From contig JANHCV010000008.1 in the NCBI GenBank assembly GCA_025594325.1, positions 124,001-188,000 on the forward strand: a stretch of DNA of 64,000 nt. Reading direction: 5' to 3'. The position numbers and the translations under genes are program-made. This DNA comes from Blastocladiella emersonii ATCC 22665. Taxonomy: Eukaryota > Blastocladiomycota > Blastocladiomycetes > Blastocladiales > Blastocladiaceae. Below, in pieces: positions 8,849 through 19,659 of the stretch. Within the stretch, counting starts at the first letter, position 1; each line of letters opens with the position of its first letter. The notes beneath the pieces are model-generated. The model ran no database searches and was not told where the DNA came from. It saw only the letters and a list, made by a program, of their open reading frames with translations.

Positions 8849-10305
8849 ATGACCATGAAGACTCCATGCAACTTGAATAAAAAGCCGCTACCAACACACG
8901 GCAACTGCCGTGACGCACCAGACTTGCCCATCGAACCTCCGTCCGAACGGAGCGCTGACAGCTGCGAGGACCAGCAACAAGCAATCTTGCGCATTATGGA
9001 GCTACGCATCGAGGATATACGGACCGCTCTCGCTCTCAGGCTTGATACCTCCCTTGCCCTTGGCAATCAGATGCCGCCGCCGCCAAACTTGCCGACCAGG
9101 AGGCGCAGCTTGAAAGTTTGACTAAGCCAACACATTGCTTGGGTTCTGATGCTGTCTATGCACATCCCACGCGGACAGAACATATGCCCGAAGCAGTTCA
9201 CGCTGGTCCAGCGCATGCTCGCCGCGAAGTCGACGCGAGCCGCTCCCAGCACCCGACACTCGCCACGTTGCCTGCAACTCGGTCGGTCGAAGCTCCCGAG
9301 CCCTTTTTAGCCAAAAATTCCAATCCCTTGTATTATGACGACAATCTTCGCGTAAAGCTCAAGCAATATGGCCCTCAGCTCCGGACCATGTACGACAGCC
9401 CCAACGACGCGCTTTGCGCTGGTCAAGCGTTTCTCGATGATCTTACTCGCCTTGCGCCAAAAGTACCGCTTGCCGTGCTGCTGGTGCACTCGTATCCAAA
9501 CGTAAAACGCGCCTTGTATCGCATGTACGCGGTCTCATTGCGTATGACTGCATCCGATGACGAGGCCAGGCGGGTCGTCCTCGACGCACTCAAGCCGCAC
9601 AACAATCCATCGTCGTGGATTAATCGCTGGAACCGACTTAAGCCTCGGCCGAGTACAACGATGGCTGCTTTCTATGAAGATTTCATCTCTTTGCTTGGTG
9701 AAAAGGTCGCGATCGACGCTGATCTTCAGCGATCGTGGCACATCAAGAAGCTGTTTGTTGACAAAGTATTCCTGTCACTCGGGTACAACCCGAGGTCCTC
9801 GCTGAGAATGGTTGCCGCGCCCGATGTGACTTTGTTGCAGCTAGTCGTCGCGCTTGGTGACATTGTATTCCCCACGCTTCTCTCGACCGATCCCGTCCCA
9901 GTGCAAGGAACCGACTTGGCGAACCATGGCGGCTCGGGTCCCTGCATGTATTGCCGGGTACTTTGTCGAGCCGTTGACGTAGTCCGCTCACACACGACGC
10001 GTGAATGTCGGGCACTGCGTGACACGCGCTCCGTCGCAACGGCGATCGTGAGCGCAGCGCAAAGCATGAACGTTTCGAGTCTGCCTCGCGGCGTAATCAG
10101 CTTAAACGAGCACGGCTCGCTCGACGCGGCGAGGCAGTGGCTTCTTGACTTGACCCGCGCGCGCATTCCAAAGGGCACGTCCCAGCAACAAGCCATCAAG
10201 ATCAAGTCGGGGCGGTTCGTCGCTTCGGCGGTCATCAAGCTTCCAAATGCGGACTTCGAGCGGGTCCTTCCGCGAATCTGGACCGAGATATTGGCGATCT
10301 GGTAG
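8849..10305 (+). pseudogene. Gag-like array family, member D, one frameshift
   Basis: The start reads MTMKTPCNLNKK, a variant of the family start. The N-terminal module (ILRIMELRIEDIRTALALRL) is in one frame and the rest (AAAAKLADQEAQLESLTKP onward) is in the next frame; the shift falls near 9066-9078. The downstream part is about 395 codons and well preserved: FLDDLTRLAPKVPLAVLL, ALYRMYAVSLRMTASDDEA, FYEDFISLLGEKVAIDADL, HIKKLFVDKVFLSLGYNP. A knuckle C-M-Y-C...H-T-T-R-E-C is followed by a helical tail ending IWTEILAIW-TAG. Either a single indel inactivated the gene, or the sequence has an error at that point. The shift separates only the N-terminal module, so a protein from an internal ATG (for example at 9184) would keep the Gag-like part and the knuckle. 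Confidence 0.55.
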
Positions 10306-10494
10306 CGAAATATATTTTGATATGCTTAGTTAGATTTTCGGCCTGGCGACTCGTATTCCGAAGCTCGCACAAACCCGCGAGTGTGAGAAAGCGCGCCGAT
10401 TGATCCGCGCGTGGCCCGCGTCACGACGCGTTCCGCGGCGCGTTCCCAAGGGCAGTCACCGCTCTCCACGACTCCGATATTCTCGCCACTGCCA

Positions 10495-12513
10495 TGGATT
10501 CGCCGAGCCTTACTCTATGCAATGACAAATTGCACTATCGCCAGTGGCTTGTGGGGCGGACTTGACCCCGGCCGTTCATGCGCTCAACGGCGTCACGATT
10601 ACGCCAAAACTCGAGCGCTGCTCGGACTGCGACTTGGCTGCTCTCGAGCAGGGAGCGCTTTGTAACCTCCTTTCGCGCCGAATTGTACTGCTTCGAGCCG
10701 CCGTACGCCCGCGCGTTGCCGCGAGCGAGCCTTTTTCAGCGGATGCGATCGTGGGGGCATCTCTTACGCCGAGTCGGCGTACATGGCCGTCGTGAAGCCG
10801 GTTTCTTCCGAAGTAGGAGCTGCTTCCAACGTTGCTCCCGAAGTCGCGATCGAATTGTCGCCTGTCTCTGCATCGCTCGCGCCGGCCGCTAATCTCGGCC
10901 CTGTGTCTCACCCTGTATCAAGCCCGAACGACCTCACACAGCCCGCTACCGTCGAACCGGAGGCTGCTCCCGAACCTTCGCTCCAATTTGTGCCTGTAAT
11001 CGAGTCTGTCGCGTCGGCTACCGATCTGGACCATGCAGCTCGCATTGCACCATCCCCGGCGGCACTCGAACATTCTCCAAAACGCCGATTCTGGTCGCCA
11101 CCGCGTTCGATTCCGCTTTCCCCACCCCCAGAGCTTTCTATTTGTGATTTCAAACCAGACCCTTTCGCTTGTGATCTCGAGCCACTTGCATCTGCGCCAA
11201 ATTCGCCACGCCCAAGTCTCAAGATTGTCGATTTTGAAGAAGAGGAAACTGCGCCACTTACGTTGGATCATGCCGCTCAGTCATTGCTTCCGCTCTTGGC
11301 AGCGCAGCCAGCCTCAGACACGTTCTCTAATCCACTTACACTGGATCACACCGCTCAGTCATCGCTTCCCCCTGCTACAGCGGAGCCCGTCTCGAACGTG
11401 CCCTCTCATCCCGCACTTGCGTCCGACCAGGGAAATGTTGAGCCAGAGGCCTTGCTCGCTGCTTACGAGACCCTCGCGTCGCACGTGGAGGCGATCGTTG
11501 GCGGCGTCGAGTTCGACGACTTTGATTACACCGAAGGCGCTCCTGCCGCCGAATCAAGGGTCGACATTCTCGCGAGCGGGGTTGAGCCAGGTAAGCTCAC
11601 CCAAGCGCTCATCGATTCGCACGACCGCGTCCCGGCCACCAACTACCGTGCGTTCGCGATCACGCTGTCGCCCGATATGCCCGACGACGCTGCGCGTGCC
11701 GCGGTTCTTTCTGTTTTCGCTCATCCGCGCAGCGGCTGGGTCACGCTCTGGATCAAGTTTCACGTCGTCAAGCCCGCGTCGAATACCAACGACAAATTGC
11801 GTGGGATACTTGTCCACGCCGCCAAAGTTTTGACCGACTCGGACTCGGGTTTCGCGGACAGGTCCGGCCTCCCGCACGTCAAGGGGCTCTTCACTGACCG
11901 GCTCGCTTGGGTCGATCGTGCTTCGCTCGCCTGGCAGATTGATGATCCGAAATGCAAGGTTGCGGATATTCTGACCATCGCCACTCAGCATTACGGGTCG
12001 TCGAACAAATCGCACAAGGGGGGCAAGCACAAGTCGAGCCGCAAGTCGAAGTTCCCTGTTGCTCCTGCGCAACAATCGCCATGCACGAACCCCACTTTTT
12101 CGGCCGCCCCTCGCCCTTCCGACCCTCTGACGCTTCGTCGCCAGGCCGTCGGGTGCTCCTACTGTTCCACGGCTCCGGATAGCCATCCCATCGTTCCTCA
12201 CAGCGAGACCGAGTGTCCTCGACTCTTTGACGCGCCCGAAATCGGCGCCCAAGTGACCAAGGCCATCGCCGGCATGACGTATCCGGTCGCGGTCATGCTT
12301 CCGCAGTACGGCCAGGAAGAGATTGCGCTCGACGCTCTTGCGAGGCGGATGAGCGACGACTTTGCGTATCGACCGGTGCGCCCTGATCGCCGCCGCGCGC
12401 TCGTCGCGCTCAACGCGCTCTTCCGGATCCCGGACCTCAAAACGCGGCGCGACCGGATCCAGCGGATCCTCGCGTGGGCGCAGTACATGCAGTCGGGTCG
12501 CCCGGCGACCTAA
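10495..12513 (+). pseudogene. Gag-like array family, member E, long low-complexity linker
   Basis: The family start is recognisable at 10495 (MDSPSLTLCNDKLHY). The N-terminal module continues in another frame (ALCNLLSRRIVLLRAAV), and the large open frame from 10783 is in yet another, so at least two frame changes occur before 10783. The 10783-12513 frame (576 aa from an ATG at 10783) is intact. It begins with about 230 residues of Ala/Pro/Ser-rich linker containing a repeated LTLDHAAQSLLP / LTLDHTAQSSLP unit. The central module follows (KLTQALIDSHDRVPATNYRA, then LPHVKGLFTDRL), then a basic KSHKGGKHKSSRKSK patch, the knuckle C-S-Y-C...H-S-E-T-E-C and a helical C-terminus. An ACGCGT site lies at 10426-10431. 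The intact later frame could still be expressed from its own ATG. Confidence 0.55.
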
Positions 12514-12558
12514 GTCTTCGTGGATACGACGTGGCGACGCGACGGTCAACGTCACTTG

Positions 12559-12564
12559 ACGCGT
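12559..12564. promoter_or_regulatory. ACGCGT element upstream of member F
   Basis: The site sits in CTTGACGCGTCGCG, the same extended context (TTGACGCGTC) found upstream of members I and J on the other strand. A short relic frame begins with an ATG at 12633, about 70 bases downstream. Confidence 0.35.
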
Positions 12565-12850
12565 CGCGAAGGCAAGGTCGAGCTTCTCCTCTTCACCCCT
12601 ACGTCTCCCATGTAATTTCTCACGAACAGTCAATGCAAAAATATCGTTGAACAAGTTGTCGACAGCAGGACAGACGCGTGCTCTGAAGCGGCGCACTGCC
12701 GGCCGCGAGCAAGGGAACTGTCGCGAGACAGCCACGCGTCTATCACGTGACGTTTCCGAGACACGCCGAGCCGCGCGTCTCGCCTCTCGCGCTGTCGAGA
12801 TCCGATCAAAAACCTCCACCTATGCAGACGCCCTTGAGGCATGGAACTCG

Positions 12851-14431
12851 ATGCATACACTTCTTGCACTATCTGAGCCGCCCGACACGGGGCGCGTTCC
12901 CACGCGCACAGAGACTGTCGCTCCGCCGTCGGCTGCGGAGAGCCGCAGCGCGCGGGAACGGACCGCGCTCGTCGACACCGTGAATCACCGGCTCAACCTG
13001 GTCCACTCGATTCTCAACCAGCGACTTTGCGCCTCGGGATTGGACCACCATGCACGCGGCATGGAGTCGACGCGCGCGCTCTGGGACGCGGAACGGGCAC
13101 TTGAACACGTCCGCGCGGGCGCACCTCCATCCGATCCTACGCTGCCTGATTGGTTCCTCTTCCCCAATAGAGACCGTCACGATCAGTCAATGCTGCGCGG
13201 CGCGCGCGACGGCGCACTTGAGCAACCAGCCGTTGACGCTAGGCTCGCAGCAGTCGTCGAGGCGGCCGACTTTCAGCTCAAATCGGTCCAGCCGCTTGAC
13301 GTCGACGCGCGCGTGCAGGTCGAGCACATGCTCACTGCCCTTGTAAACGGTGGCGTTCCGCCCGGCCGGCTCGCTGACGCCGCGCTCCTGACGCGGCCAC
13401 GCCTCGCAAACGACATGTACCGCGTCATTTCGATTACATTGCGCCCAGGCATGCCTGATGCGGATGTGCGCGAAGCAGTCCTCGCCGTGTTCCACTCGCC
13501 ACAACCAACGTGGCTCCTCCCGTGGCTCACTTTCCGTGTCACCCCTCACATGAGCGGGGCTACCGTGCTTGGTATGGCGCGGTTGATCCTGCGCGACGCG
13601 AACGGGTGGATTGAGGACTGCGAGCGGCTCACGCATATCAAGAAACTGTTCGCGGAGCGGTTCGACGGCTTGGATCTCAGTCAAGTTTGGAAATACGTGG
13701 CCGACTCGAGACGGACGGTCGAGGACGTAATCACGGCGTGCTTCCTCATCGCCGAGCGGAATACCGAGACCGCGTCGCGTCACGTAGCCGGGCCCGTCGC
13801 AGATCTCGGATCGAGACCCGAAGCAGAGCAGCAACGCCGAATCTCGACGTCGTTGCCAGCCGCAGCTACGTCGCCGCCGCCGCCCGCCCCGCATGTGGAC
13901 GAACGGAAATCGCTTCGTGACGCGTCGGGTCACATCTTGCACCAGCGCAAGTCGCCTATCCCAGGTCTCACATGCGTCTACTGCATCGCTTACTTGACCG
14001 TGTCACCGCCTTGCGGCTCGCGTAATCGCTTTGTCGCACACGACGAGAACAGCTGCAAGCGGATTGTCAACCCACAAAACGTCGCCATTCTCGTCTACCT
14101 GGCGATGCGCTCGTTGCCCGTGAGCCAGCAGATCCGGATCGCCACTCCGTCCATTGACCAACATTCGGTGATCATCAATAAGCGGTTTACGGATATCGAG
14201 CTCTCCCTCGCGGACGCGCGCGCATGCGCATCGCGCGTGGGGGCGCTCGGACACGCTGCGGTGGCCGCAATTAATCGGCTCAAGCAGAAATCGCGCACCA
14301 ATATCGCAATGGGGGTGATGGTCATTCTCGCGGGCATGCAGCAGGCGCCCGCGCATGTGACGAACGAGGAGGCGACCAGATTGGGCGTGGAGCGGTTCAA
14401 GGAGTTCAAGGCGAAGAGCCGGCGACTCTGA
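12851..14431 (+). CDS. Gag-like array family, member F (526 aa)
   Basis: The frame is open from before 12647, but the first in-frame ATG is at 12851 (MHTLLALSEPPDTGR). An N-terminal helical region (NHRLNLVHSILNQRL) precedes the central module at about residues 220-330: MLTALVNGGVPPGRLADAAL, MYRVISITLRPGMPDADVRE, LTHIKKLFAERFDGLDL. A Pro/Ala linker leads to the knuckle CVYC followed after an enlarged loop by H-D-E-N-S-C. The C-terminal about 120 residues are helical and end FKAKSRRL-TGA. The signature order MYRVISITLRPGMPDA matches YRAFAITLSPDMPDDAA in member E and YRAYAIALTPGMADSKA in member G, so E, F and G form a subgroup. This is the best-preserved plus-strand copy. Function unknown; RNA or DNA binding through the knuckle is inferred. 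Confidence 0.65.
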   Translation: MHTLLALSEPPDTGRVPTRTETVAPPSAAESRSARERTALVDTVNHRLNLVHSILNQRLCASGLDHHARGMESTRALWDAERALEHVRAGAPPSDPTLPDWFLFPNRDRHDQSMLRGARDGALEQPAVDARLAAVVEAADFQLKSVQPLDVDARVQVEHMLTALVNGGVPPGRLADAALLTRPRLANDMYRVISITLRPGMPDADVREAVLAVFHSPQPTWLLPWLTFRVTPHMSGATVLGMARLILRDANGWIEDCERLTHIKKLFAERFDGLDLSQVWKYVADSRRTVEDVITACFLIAERNTETASRHVAGPVADLGSRPEAEQQRRISTSLPAAATSPPPPAPHVDERKSLRDASGHILHQRKSPIPGLTCVYCIAYLTVSPPCGSRNRFVAHDENSCKRIVNPQNVAILVYLAMRSLPVSQQIRIATPSIDQHSVIINKRFTDIELSLADARACASRVGALGHAAVAAINRLKQKSRTNIAMGVMVILAGMQQAPAHVTNEEATRLGVERFKEFKAKSRRL

Positions 14432-15398
14432 GTATGGCATTTGTATACACGCTCATCGTTTCTCTCGCTGACCGCGCGCGGGTGGTTTGGGGGACGAGAA
14501 TCGTCGGTTCGTGTCGCGCGCTCCGAGCTTGATGCCCTCCAAGACCATGTCCACAGCGCGGGGCCACGGACACGTGCTGCTGGGCTGGACGAGGACGAAA
14601 ACGAAGTTGGACGAGGCGGGGTCGCCAAAGCAAATGGGCAACGACGAGGTGGAGGATCGGGACGTGCTCTCGAGGAAGAGCGACGGTTGCAATACAATCG
14701 ATCGACAGCCCTTGTTGAGCGTGCAGCCTTGGTCGCCGTGCTGCGCGGCAAGCTTGCTATCGAGTAGCGGAAGCAGGCCGACCTGGAGGAAGAAGAGCTT
14801 GACGCGCGCGACGCATTCTCCTTGACCACCGTGTTGATGCGATGCTCAAGAAGCGGATGGTCGTCGTCGGACTGCCGACCACCGTTTCGACTCGATGCAC
14901 AATGAACCGGGTGTCATCTCTACTAGTCCTGCGCAGCGAGAGAGCAAGGCGTGAGTGATCGCTCATTGGCTCATGAGGTCAGGGGTTGTGGCGGCCGAAC
15001 TTGATCGTACCGCGTGGTGCGCCGTGAAAGCGCACGTTCTGCACCACCGCCACAATCGAGTACTTGGCCACGGCAAAGTCGAGGTCGGCGAGGAAGAGAG
15101 CGCGATCCTTGGTCTTGCCCCTCCGAGCCGCAACACGCCACCGAACCAATATACTGTCACCGTTCACGTTTGCTTCGAACAATTTGGTCATTGAAAACTT
15201 GCGAGTAAACCAGCTGGCCACACAGATGCGTGCGGTGATGCGTCGGCAAGCGTCGCTAAAGGTCGCGATGGGCCACATCACGTGTGGCTCCGTCCCACGC
15301 TCGCGAACGCGTTTCACATTTCGAACGCGTCGCTCGCAACACATTCTGCCCTTTTCAATGAACCCTGCCATGAAAATCTGAGCTAGACTCCTTGCATT
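14432..15398. other. Unassigned region between members F and G
   Basis: Nearly 1 kb without a convincing gene. A plus-strand frame at about 14600-14830 has coiled-coil-like residues (GRALEEERRLQYN, then QADLEEEELDARDAF) interrupted by a TAG at about 14766; it may be a relic. Two ACGCGT sites at 15307-15312 and 15325-15330 lie 70-90 bases upstream of member G. Confidence 0.3.
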
Positions 15399-17149
15399 AT
15401 GCCGACTGGATTACTGCCAAGCGAGGGTTTGGAGCAAATCGGCATCGCGGAACCAAAAATCGCCGTCGAGGAGGCCGCCTTCTACCCCGTTTTGGAACAT
15501 CGCGTACCGCTCGAGCGGTTCCCGGCGACGATGCAACTCGATTCCGGTGCTTCTCATCATGCGATCGCGGGGCTTGACATGCTCGCGACCCGGGTCGGCA
15601 CGGATCACGCAACCGTCCCGGCTTCTTCTGCCCATGATGCAGCCGAGCTCCAAAGTCCAGTCAATCAATCAATCAAGCGCAGGCTCTCCATGTTCCGCTC
15701 AACCTACTTTCTCGCGCATCTCCGTCGAAAACAACGTGTTGGCTGCAACGGTCTCGCACGCTTCTGGGACGGCAACTCGCCCGTCAACCTCGGACCAATC
15801 CGACACGCCGCCACTGGACCGCGTTCACTCCACCACTCGGCCTGCTTCTCAGGCGTCCCTGCCCGAGCCCGATCTGGGAGGAATTATAAGCCGTGTCCAG
15901 TTCACCTTCCGTGTCGGTGACCTTGAGAAAATTGATGCGGTTGCCTCATCAATGGGCGAATATCGCCATGCTCTTCGCGCCGCCGGTTTTCCACCCGGTT
16001 CCCTTGCCGCCGTAATAATCAAATCGCAGGGCAAGGTCCCGCCCACCATTTACCGAGCCTATGCTATCGCACTCACTCCCGGAATGGCCGACTCCAAGGC
16101 CCGCTTAATTGTAAGCACTGTTTTCCGTGTACATCGCCCCGAGTGGTGCAAGAAATGGACCTCGTACCGCATCCGGCCAGAAAGATCCCGTGAGTGGCCG
16201 CTCACCGTGGAAGGACTTATCGATTCCGTTGCGCATGTTGTGCGCGGACCTCTTGGGAAACGCCCCGACCGAATTTATCATACGCACATCAAATCGCTCA
16301 TCGTCGATCGGCTGTGGTGCATTGAGGGTGCGGCGCTTCGCGAGTACATTGACAACGACAGCTGCTCGCTTGAACGCGTGCTCCGGTTGGCGCACAGGCT
16401 TTACCTGTCGACGGTATTCCGCGGTTCCGGCGAAGACGCTGCGTCCATCGATACTGCTGATTTGAGCGACGCCGCCTTGCTTGCTCAGAACATGGGGTGC
16501 GCCCACTGCCGCTTTCTCGTCTCGGAATCTCCATCGCTCGCGCTCGGCAACTCTAAGCATCGAGCCGCACACGGAGCCGAATTGTACGCGACTACTCCAA
16601 GTCCGAGATCTCGCAAATCAGGTGTGTTCCGCCCTTGATGGCCACTCGCTGCTTCATTCTATCAAGGAGCCATTGGAGGCCGACAAGGAAGCGAAGCTCG
16701 TCAAACATCTTGGACGAGTAATCCAGTTGCTGGGCTCGGTTCGGACTCGAGAAATTGCTGCAGGGGGCTCCGGGCTTGAGGCCTTGCAGGCGCGCGTTGC
16801 GCTTCGGGCTATGCTCCAGATCTCCTCCTGCTACGACCGCCGGCTCATCCTTTACAAGCTACTCGAAGCGATCTACTGCGAGAAGCAGCGTTTGACTCCC
16901 AAGGAGGACCGCCGCGCTCTGCTGGCGCGTCCCATGAATCGGTCGCAGCGTCGGGTCCTCCTAAGAGACGGCGTAATCGAATGTATTTGGCCCTCGGGGA
17001 AGACTTTGCAGAGCAAGCATCCTGGCCTACCTTTCAGATCCGCTTCCGGTTCAATACAAATCAAGATCCCGATGGTTTTCTTGGAGGACGCGTTGCACCA
17101 CAAACGTGACCGCGGGCCAATCAGTGGCTCGAGGTGGCGCAGCCAGTGA
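15399..17149 (+). pseudogene. Gag-like array family, member G, frameshifted
   Basis: Three frames are needed to follow the family. The start region is at 15399. The central part (about 15547-16560) has GEYRHALRAAGFPPGSLAAV, YRAYAIALTPGMADSKAR and HTHIKSLIVDRLWC. The C-terminal part (about 16550-17149) continues CTRLLQVRDLANQVC and is helical to the end. The second shift falls inside the knuckle: C-A-H-C is in one frame while H-T-E-P-N-C is in the next, near 16550-16570. That makes the copy a pseudogene unless the sequence is in error. It also shows that the enlarged knuckle is a genuine conserved unit, because both halves survive. Confidence 0.55.
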
Positions 17150-17284
17150 GTGATGTCGCTCACTTTCGGCCATGCACGCACGCCTTGACCTTCTGCCGCG
17201 CTGTTCCTACGCTCTGCGCTGCTCACTCTCGCTCATGTAAATTCGTATCCAAGTGCGACTTGATGCACTGAGTGTTACAGCAAA

Positions 17285-17992
17285 ATGCTCACGCCCGACC
17301 AGTTCAAGGAGAGGTTGGCGACGTTTGACGTCGCCGCGGTCGTTCCCGAGCACGAGCTCGCACCGTGGCGCGACCTCGCCGAGTCGTGCCCGGACAAGGT
17401 CAACATGTACTACCTCGCCCTTCACCTGTGCGCCGAGCAGTCGTGGCACCGCCAGCTTGCGGAGGAGCGCATTCGGTTGCTCGAACCCAAGGCGCAGCGA
17501 CTTGAGGAGCAGGCGAACATGCTCGCCGCGGAACTCGCCTATAATCGCACCCTGGAACCGGTGGTGGGAGCTGACGGCTTCACCGCAGCCGCGACGCATG
17601 CGCTCAACCGCATGCAAATTGTTGACGGTGTCAACTATCACGTCGATTCCGCTCTCGCTTTGTACAATGTTATCCTCGAGCTCGCACCAAACGCGCAAAC
17701 CCGGTTCAAGATTGCGCATTTCCACGGTCGCCTCATCGGCGCGGCACTCGATGCAGTTAGTCCGGCCATGAACGGACGCGGGTTCCATGACTTTGAATCG
17801 TTCGAGGAGTACGCGCAGCTGGTCAGATCGATACAGCCGACCAGACACATCGAGGTTGCGGCTCGGAACACAGGAGGTGAGCCAAGTCTCGAGAAGAGTT
17901 CACGCGACTGCGCTCAAGCTGTTGCCGCGACAGAGGTCCGGGCCGCGGGGACGAGTCGTTCTCGGTCACGGAAATGGAGGCAAAAGCGCTGA
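17285..17992 (+). CDS. Solo Ty3/Gypsy Gag-like protein, 235 aa
   Basis: The frame starts MLTPDQFKERLATFDVAAVV at 17285. It aligns along its length with the Gag of the intact chromovirus at 57.9-63.2 kb (MITPAQFLEKLATFDVAAIV). Shared blocks include LAPWRDL, GVDGFTPAAMHALMRM for GADGFTAAATHALNRM, FKIAHFHGKL for FKIAHFHGRL, and the S-T-Q-P region. Identity is moderate, so this is a different or old element. The frame is uninterrupted but ends before a zinc knuckle, in a short basic tail (TSRSRSRKWRQKR-TGA). No protease, reverse transcriptase, integrase or LTR is visible nearby. It could be a decayed element trimmed to Gag or a domesticated Gag gene. An open frame without pol favours retention but does not prove it. 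Confidence 0.6.
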   Translation: MLTPDQFKERLATFDVAAVVPEHELAPWRDLAESCPDKVNMYYLALHLCAEQSWHRQLAEERIRLLEPKAQRLEEQANMLAAELAYNRTLEPVVGADGFTAAATHALNRMQIVDGVNYHVDSALALYNVILELAPNAQTRFKIAHFHGRLIGAALDAVSPAMNGRGFHDFESFEEYAQLVRSIQPTRHIEVAARNTGGEPSLEKSSRDCAQAVAATEVRAAGTSRSRSRKWRQKR

Positions 17993-18450
17993 GCCTACTT
18001 TCGCCCGGTGGTTCACGGCCGGGCCGGGTCGCAGGACGCGCTGCGCCACAGCGGGACCTCACGTGGCGAACGTCGGCCACAAACGGCAAGTCGCTCGCCG
18101 ACATTCACGGACAACGGGCATGCCCATCATATAACTCGTGTACCCGCGCAACTTTATGCAATTCAGACCGTTGATCGCGTGCGACTCGTGGCGCCGCCAG
18201 TCACACGCGCAGCGCATGTCGGAGGATGTGATCGACATGCAGCTGCAGCTCGTTTAGGACGGCGCGGTCGGCGAGTCGAACGGGGAAATCGAGGAAACGT
18301 GCGGGCGAGCAGATAGAGTGCGACGAGCAGACCGAATTCGACGCACCAAAGCTTCGTCGACTTTTGCTCGCGCTCCCGCTCTCCCGCTCTCCCCCGCCCT
18401 ACGTCGATCGCAGCTGCTAGATCGCTAGACACTCCCCGCATTCGCACACC
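17993..18450. other. Intergenic upstream of subtilase
   Basis: About 460 bases with no recognised gene. The stretch before the subtilase start is pyrimidine-rich (CGCTCCCGCTCTCCCGCTC), compatible with a core promoter. No TATA box is apparent. Confidence 0.3.
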
Positions 18451-19659
18451 ATGCAGCTCACGACCCTCATTGCGACCCTCGCACTTCTCCTCGCCACAGT
18501 CGCCCCGCCGCCGTCGCACGCGCTGCCGAACCACGCGGTGCGCGCGCCCGTGTCGCTCAAGGACCGGTACATCATCACGCTTAAGGGCGACGCCGACTTC
18601 AAGACCTTCTCGCGCACGATCCGCGCCGAGGTCGCCGCAGAGAACTCGAACGGCGGCGGCAACGGCAACGGCGTCGTGTCCAAGATCGAGCACGAGTTCG
18701 AGGTCACCCCGAACTTCTAGGGCTTCGCCGGCACCTTCGCGCCCGGCCTCCTCAAGCGGCTGCAGGCCAACGGCAACGTCGACGCCGTCGAGCCCGACGC
18801 CACCGTGTACGCCATGGCGACGACGCAGTCTCCCGCGGGCTCGTGGGGGCTCACGCGCATCGGTCAGCGCGGCCTCAACGTCGCCGCGGGGTACACTTAC
18901 CCGGACTCGGCCGGCGCGGGCGTCACGGCGTACGTGATCGACACGGGCGTGCTCGTCTCGCACCCGGAGCTCGAGGGCCGCGCCACGTTCGGGTTCAAGG
19001 CCGACGCGTCGTGGTCCGACACGGACGCGAACGGGCACGGGACGCATGTCGCGGGGACCATCGCGTCCAAGACGTACGGCGTGGCCAAGCTCACCAAGAT
19101 CGTGGCGGTCAAGGTTTTGGGGGACACGGGCAGCGGGACCAACTCGGGCGTGATCGCGGGCATCAACTGGGTCGCGGCGCAGGCCAAGGCCGCGGGCAAG
19201 ACGGCCGTGGCCAACATGTCGCTCGGTGGGGGCAAATCGGCCGCCGTGAACGCGGCCATCAAGTCGCTCGTCGCGGCGGGCGTCGTGACCGTCGTGGCCG
19301 CGGGCAACGAGGCGCAGGACGCGTGCAACGTGTCGCCGGCGTCCGAGCCGTCCGCCGTGACGGTCGCGTCGTAGACCAACACGGACGCGCTGTCGTCCTT
19401 CTCCAACTACGGCAGCAAGTGCGTCGACATCATCGCGCCCGGGTCGGCCATCACGTCGCTGTGGAACAAAGGCGGCACCAATACCATCTCGGGCACGTCC
19501 ACGGCGTCGCCGCACGTTGCGGGCGCCGCGAGCCTGATCCTCGGCGCCAACCCGACGCTGTCCGCGGCGCAGGTCGTGTCCAAGCTGCTCGCCAACGCCA
19601 CGCCCAACAAGATCACCAACGTCAAGGGCACCCCGAACAAGCTCGTCTACGTCAACTAG
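18451..19659 (+). pseudogene. Secreted proteinase K-like subtilase with two in-frame TAG codons
   Basis: The frame starts MQLTTLIATLALLLATVAPP, a signal peptide. An inhibitor I9 propeptide follows ([32 protein letters not shown]), then an S8 catalytic domain. The triad is present: Asp near residue 164 (VIDTGV), His near 196 ([10 protein letters not shown]), Ser near 350 (SGTSTASPHVAG). The oxyanion Asn is in AAGNEAQD. The frame reads to a terminal TAG at 19657-19659, giving 402 codons before the stop, but is broken by TAG at 18718-18720 (after FEVTPNF, before GFAGTF) and at 19372-19374 (after VTVAS, before TNTDALSSFSNYG). There are no frameshifts, and all other family residues are kept. Extracellular protein degradation is the family role. 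It is either a young pseudogene with two nonsense changes or depends on readthrough. Confidence 0.8.

Noticed and set aside
15530-15570. LDSGASHHAI as a Copia-type aspartic protease
   Set aside because: The motif is in a frame other than the family frame. It has no second protease block or RT, and the overlapping frame matches the family N-terminal module.
18700-18720. The CTAG in the subtilase as an intron acceptor
   Set aside because: Real introns here end in CTAG, but no donor gives an intron of usable length, and the protein aligns continuously on both sides of the stop.
18718-19374. Nuclear reassignment of TAG to an amino acid
   Set aside because: TAG terminates member D (10305), the chitin synthase and the packaging ATPase where natural ends are expected. 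The in-frame TAGs are limited to genes that look otherwise untidy or isolated.
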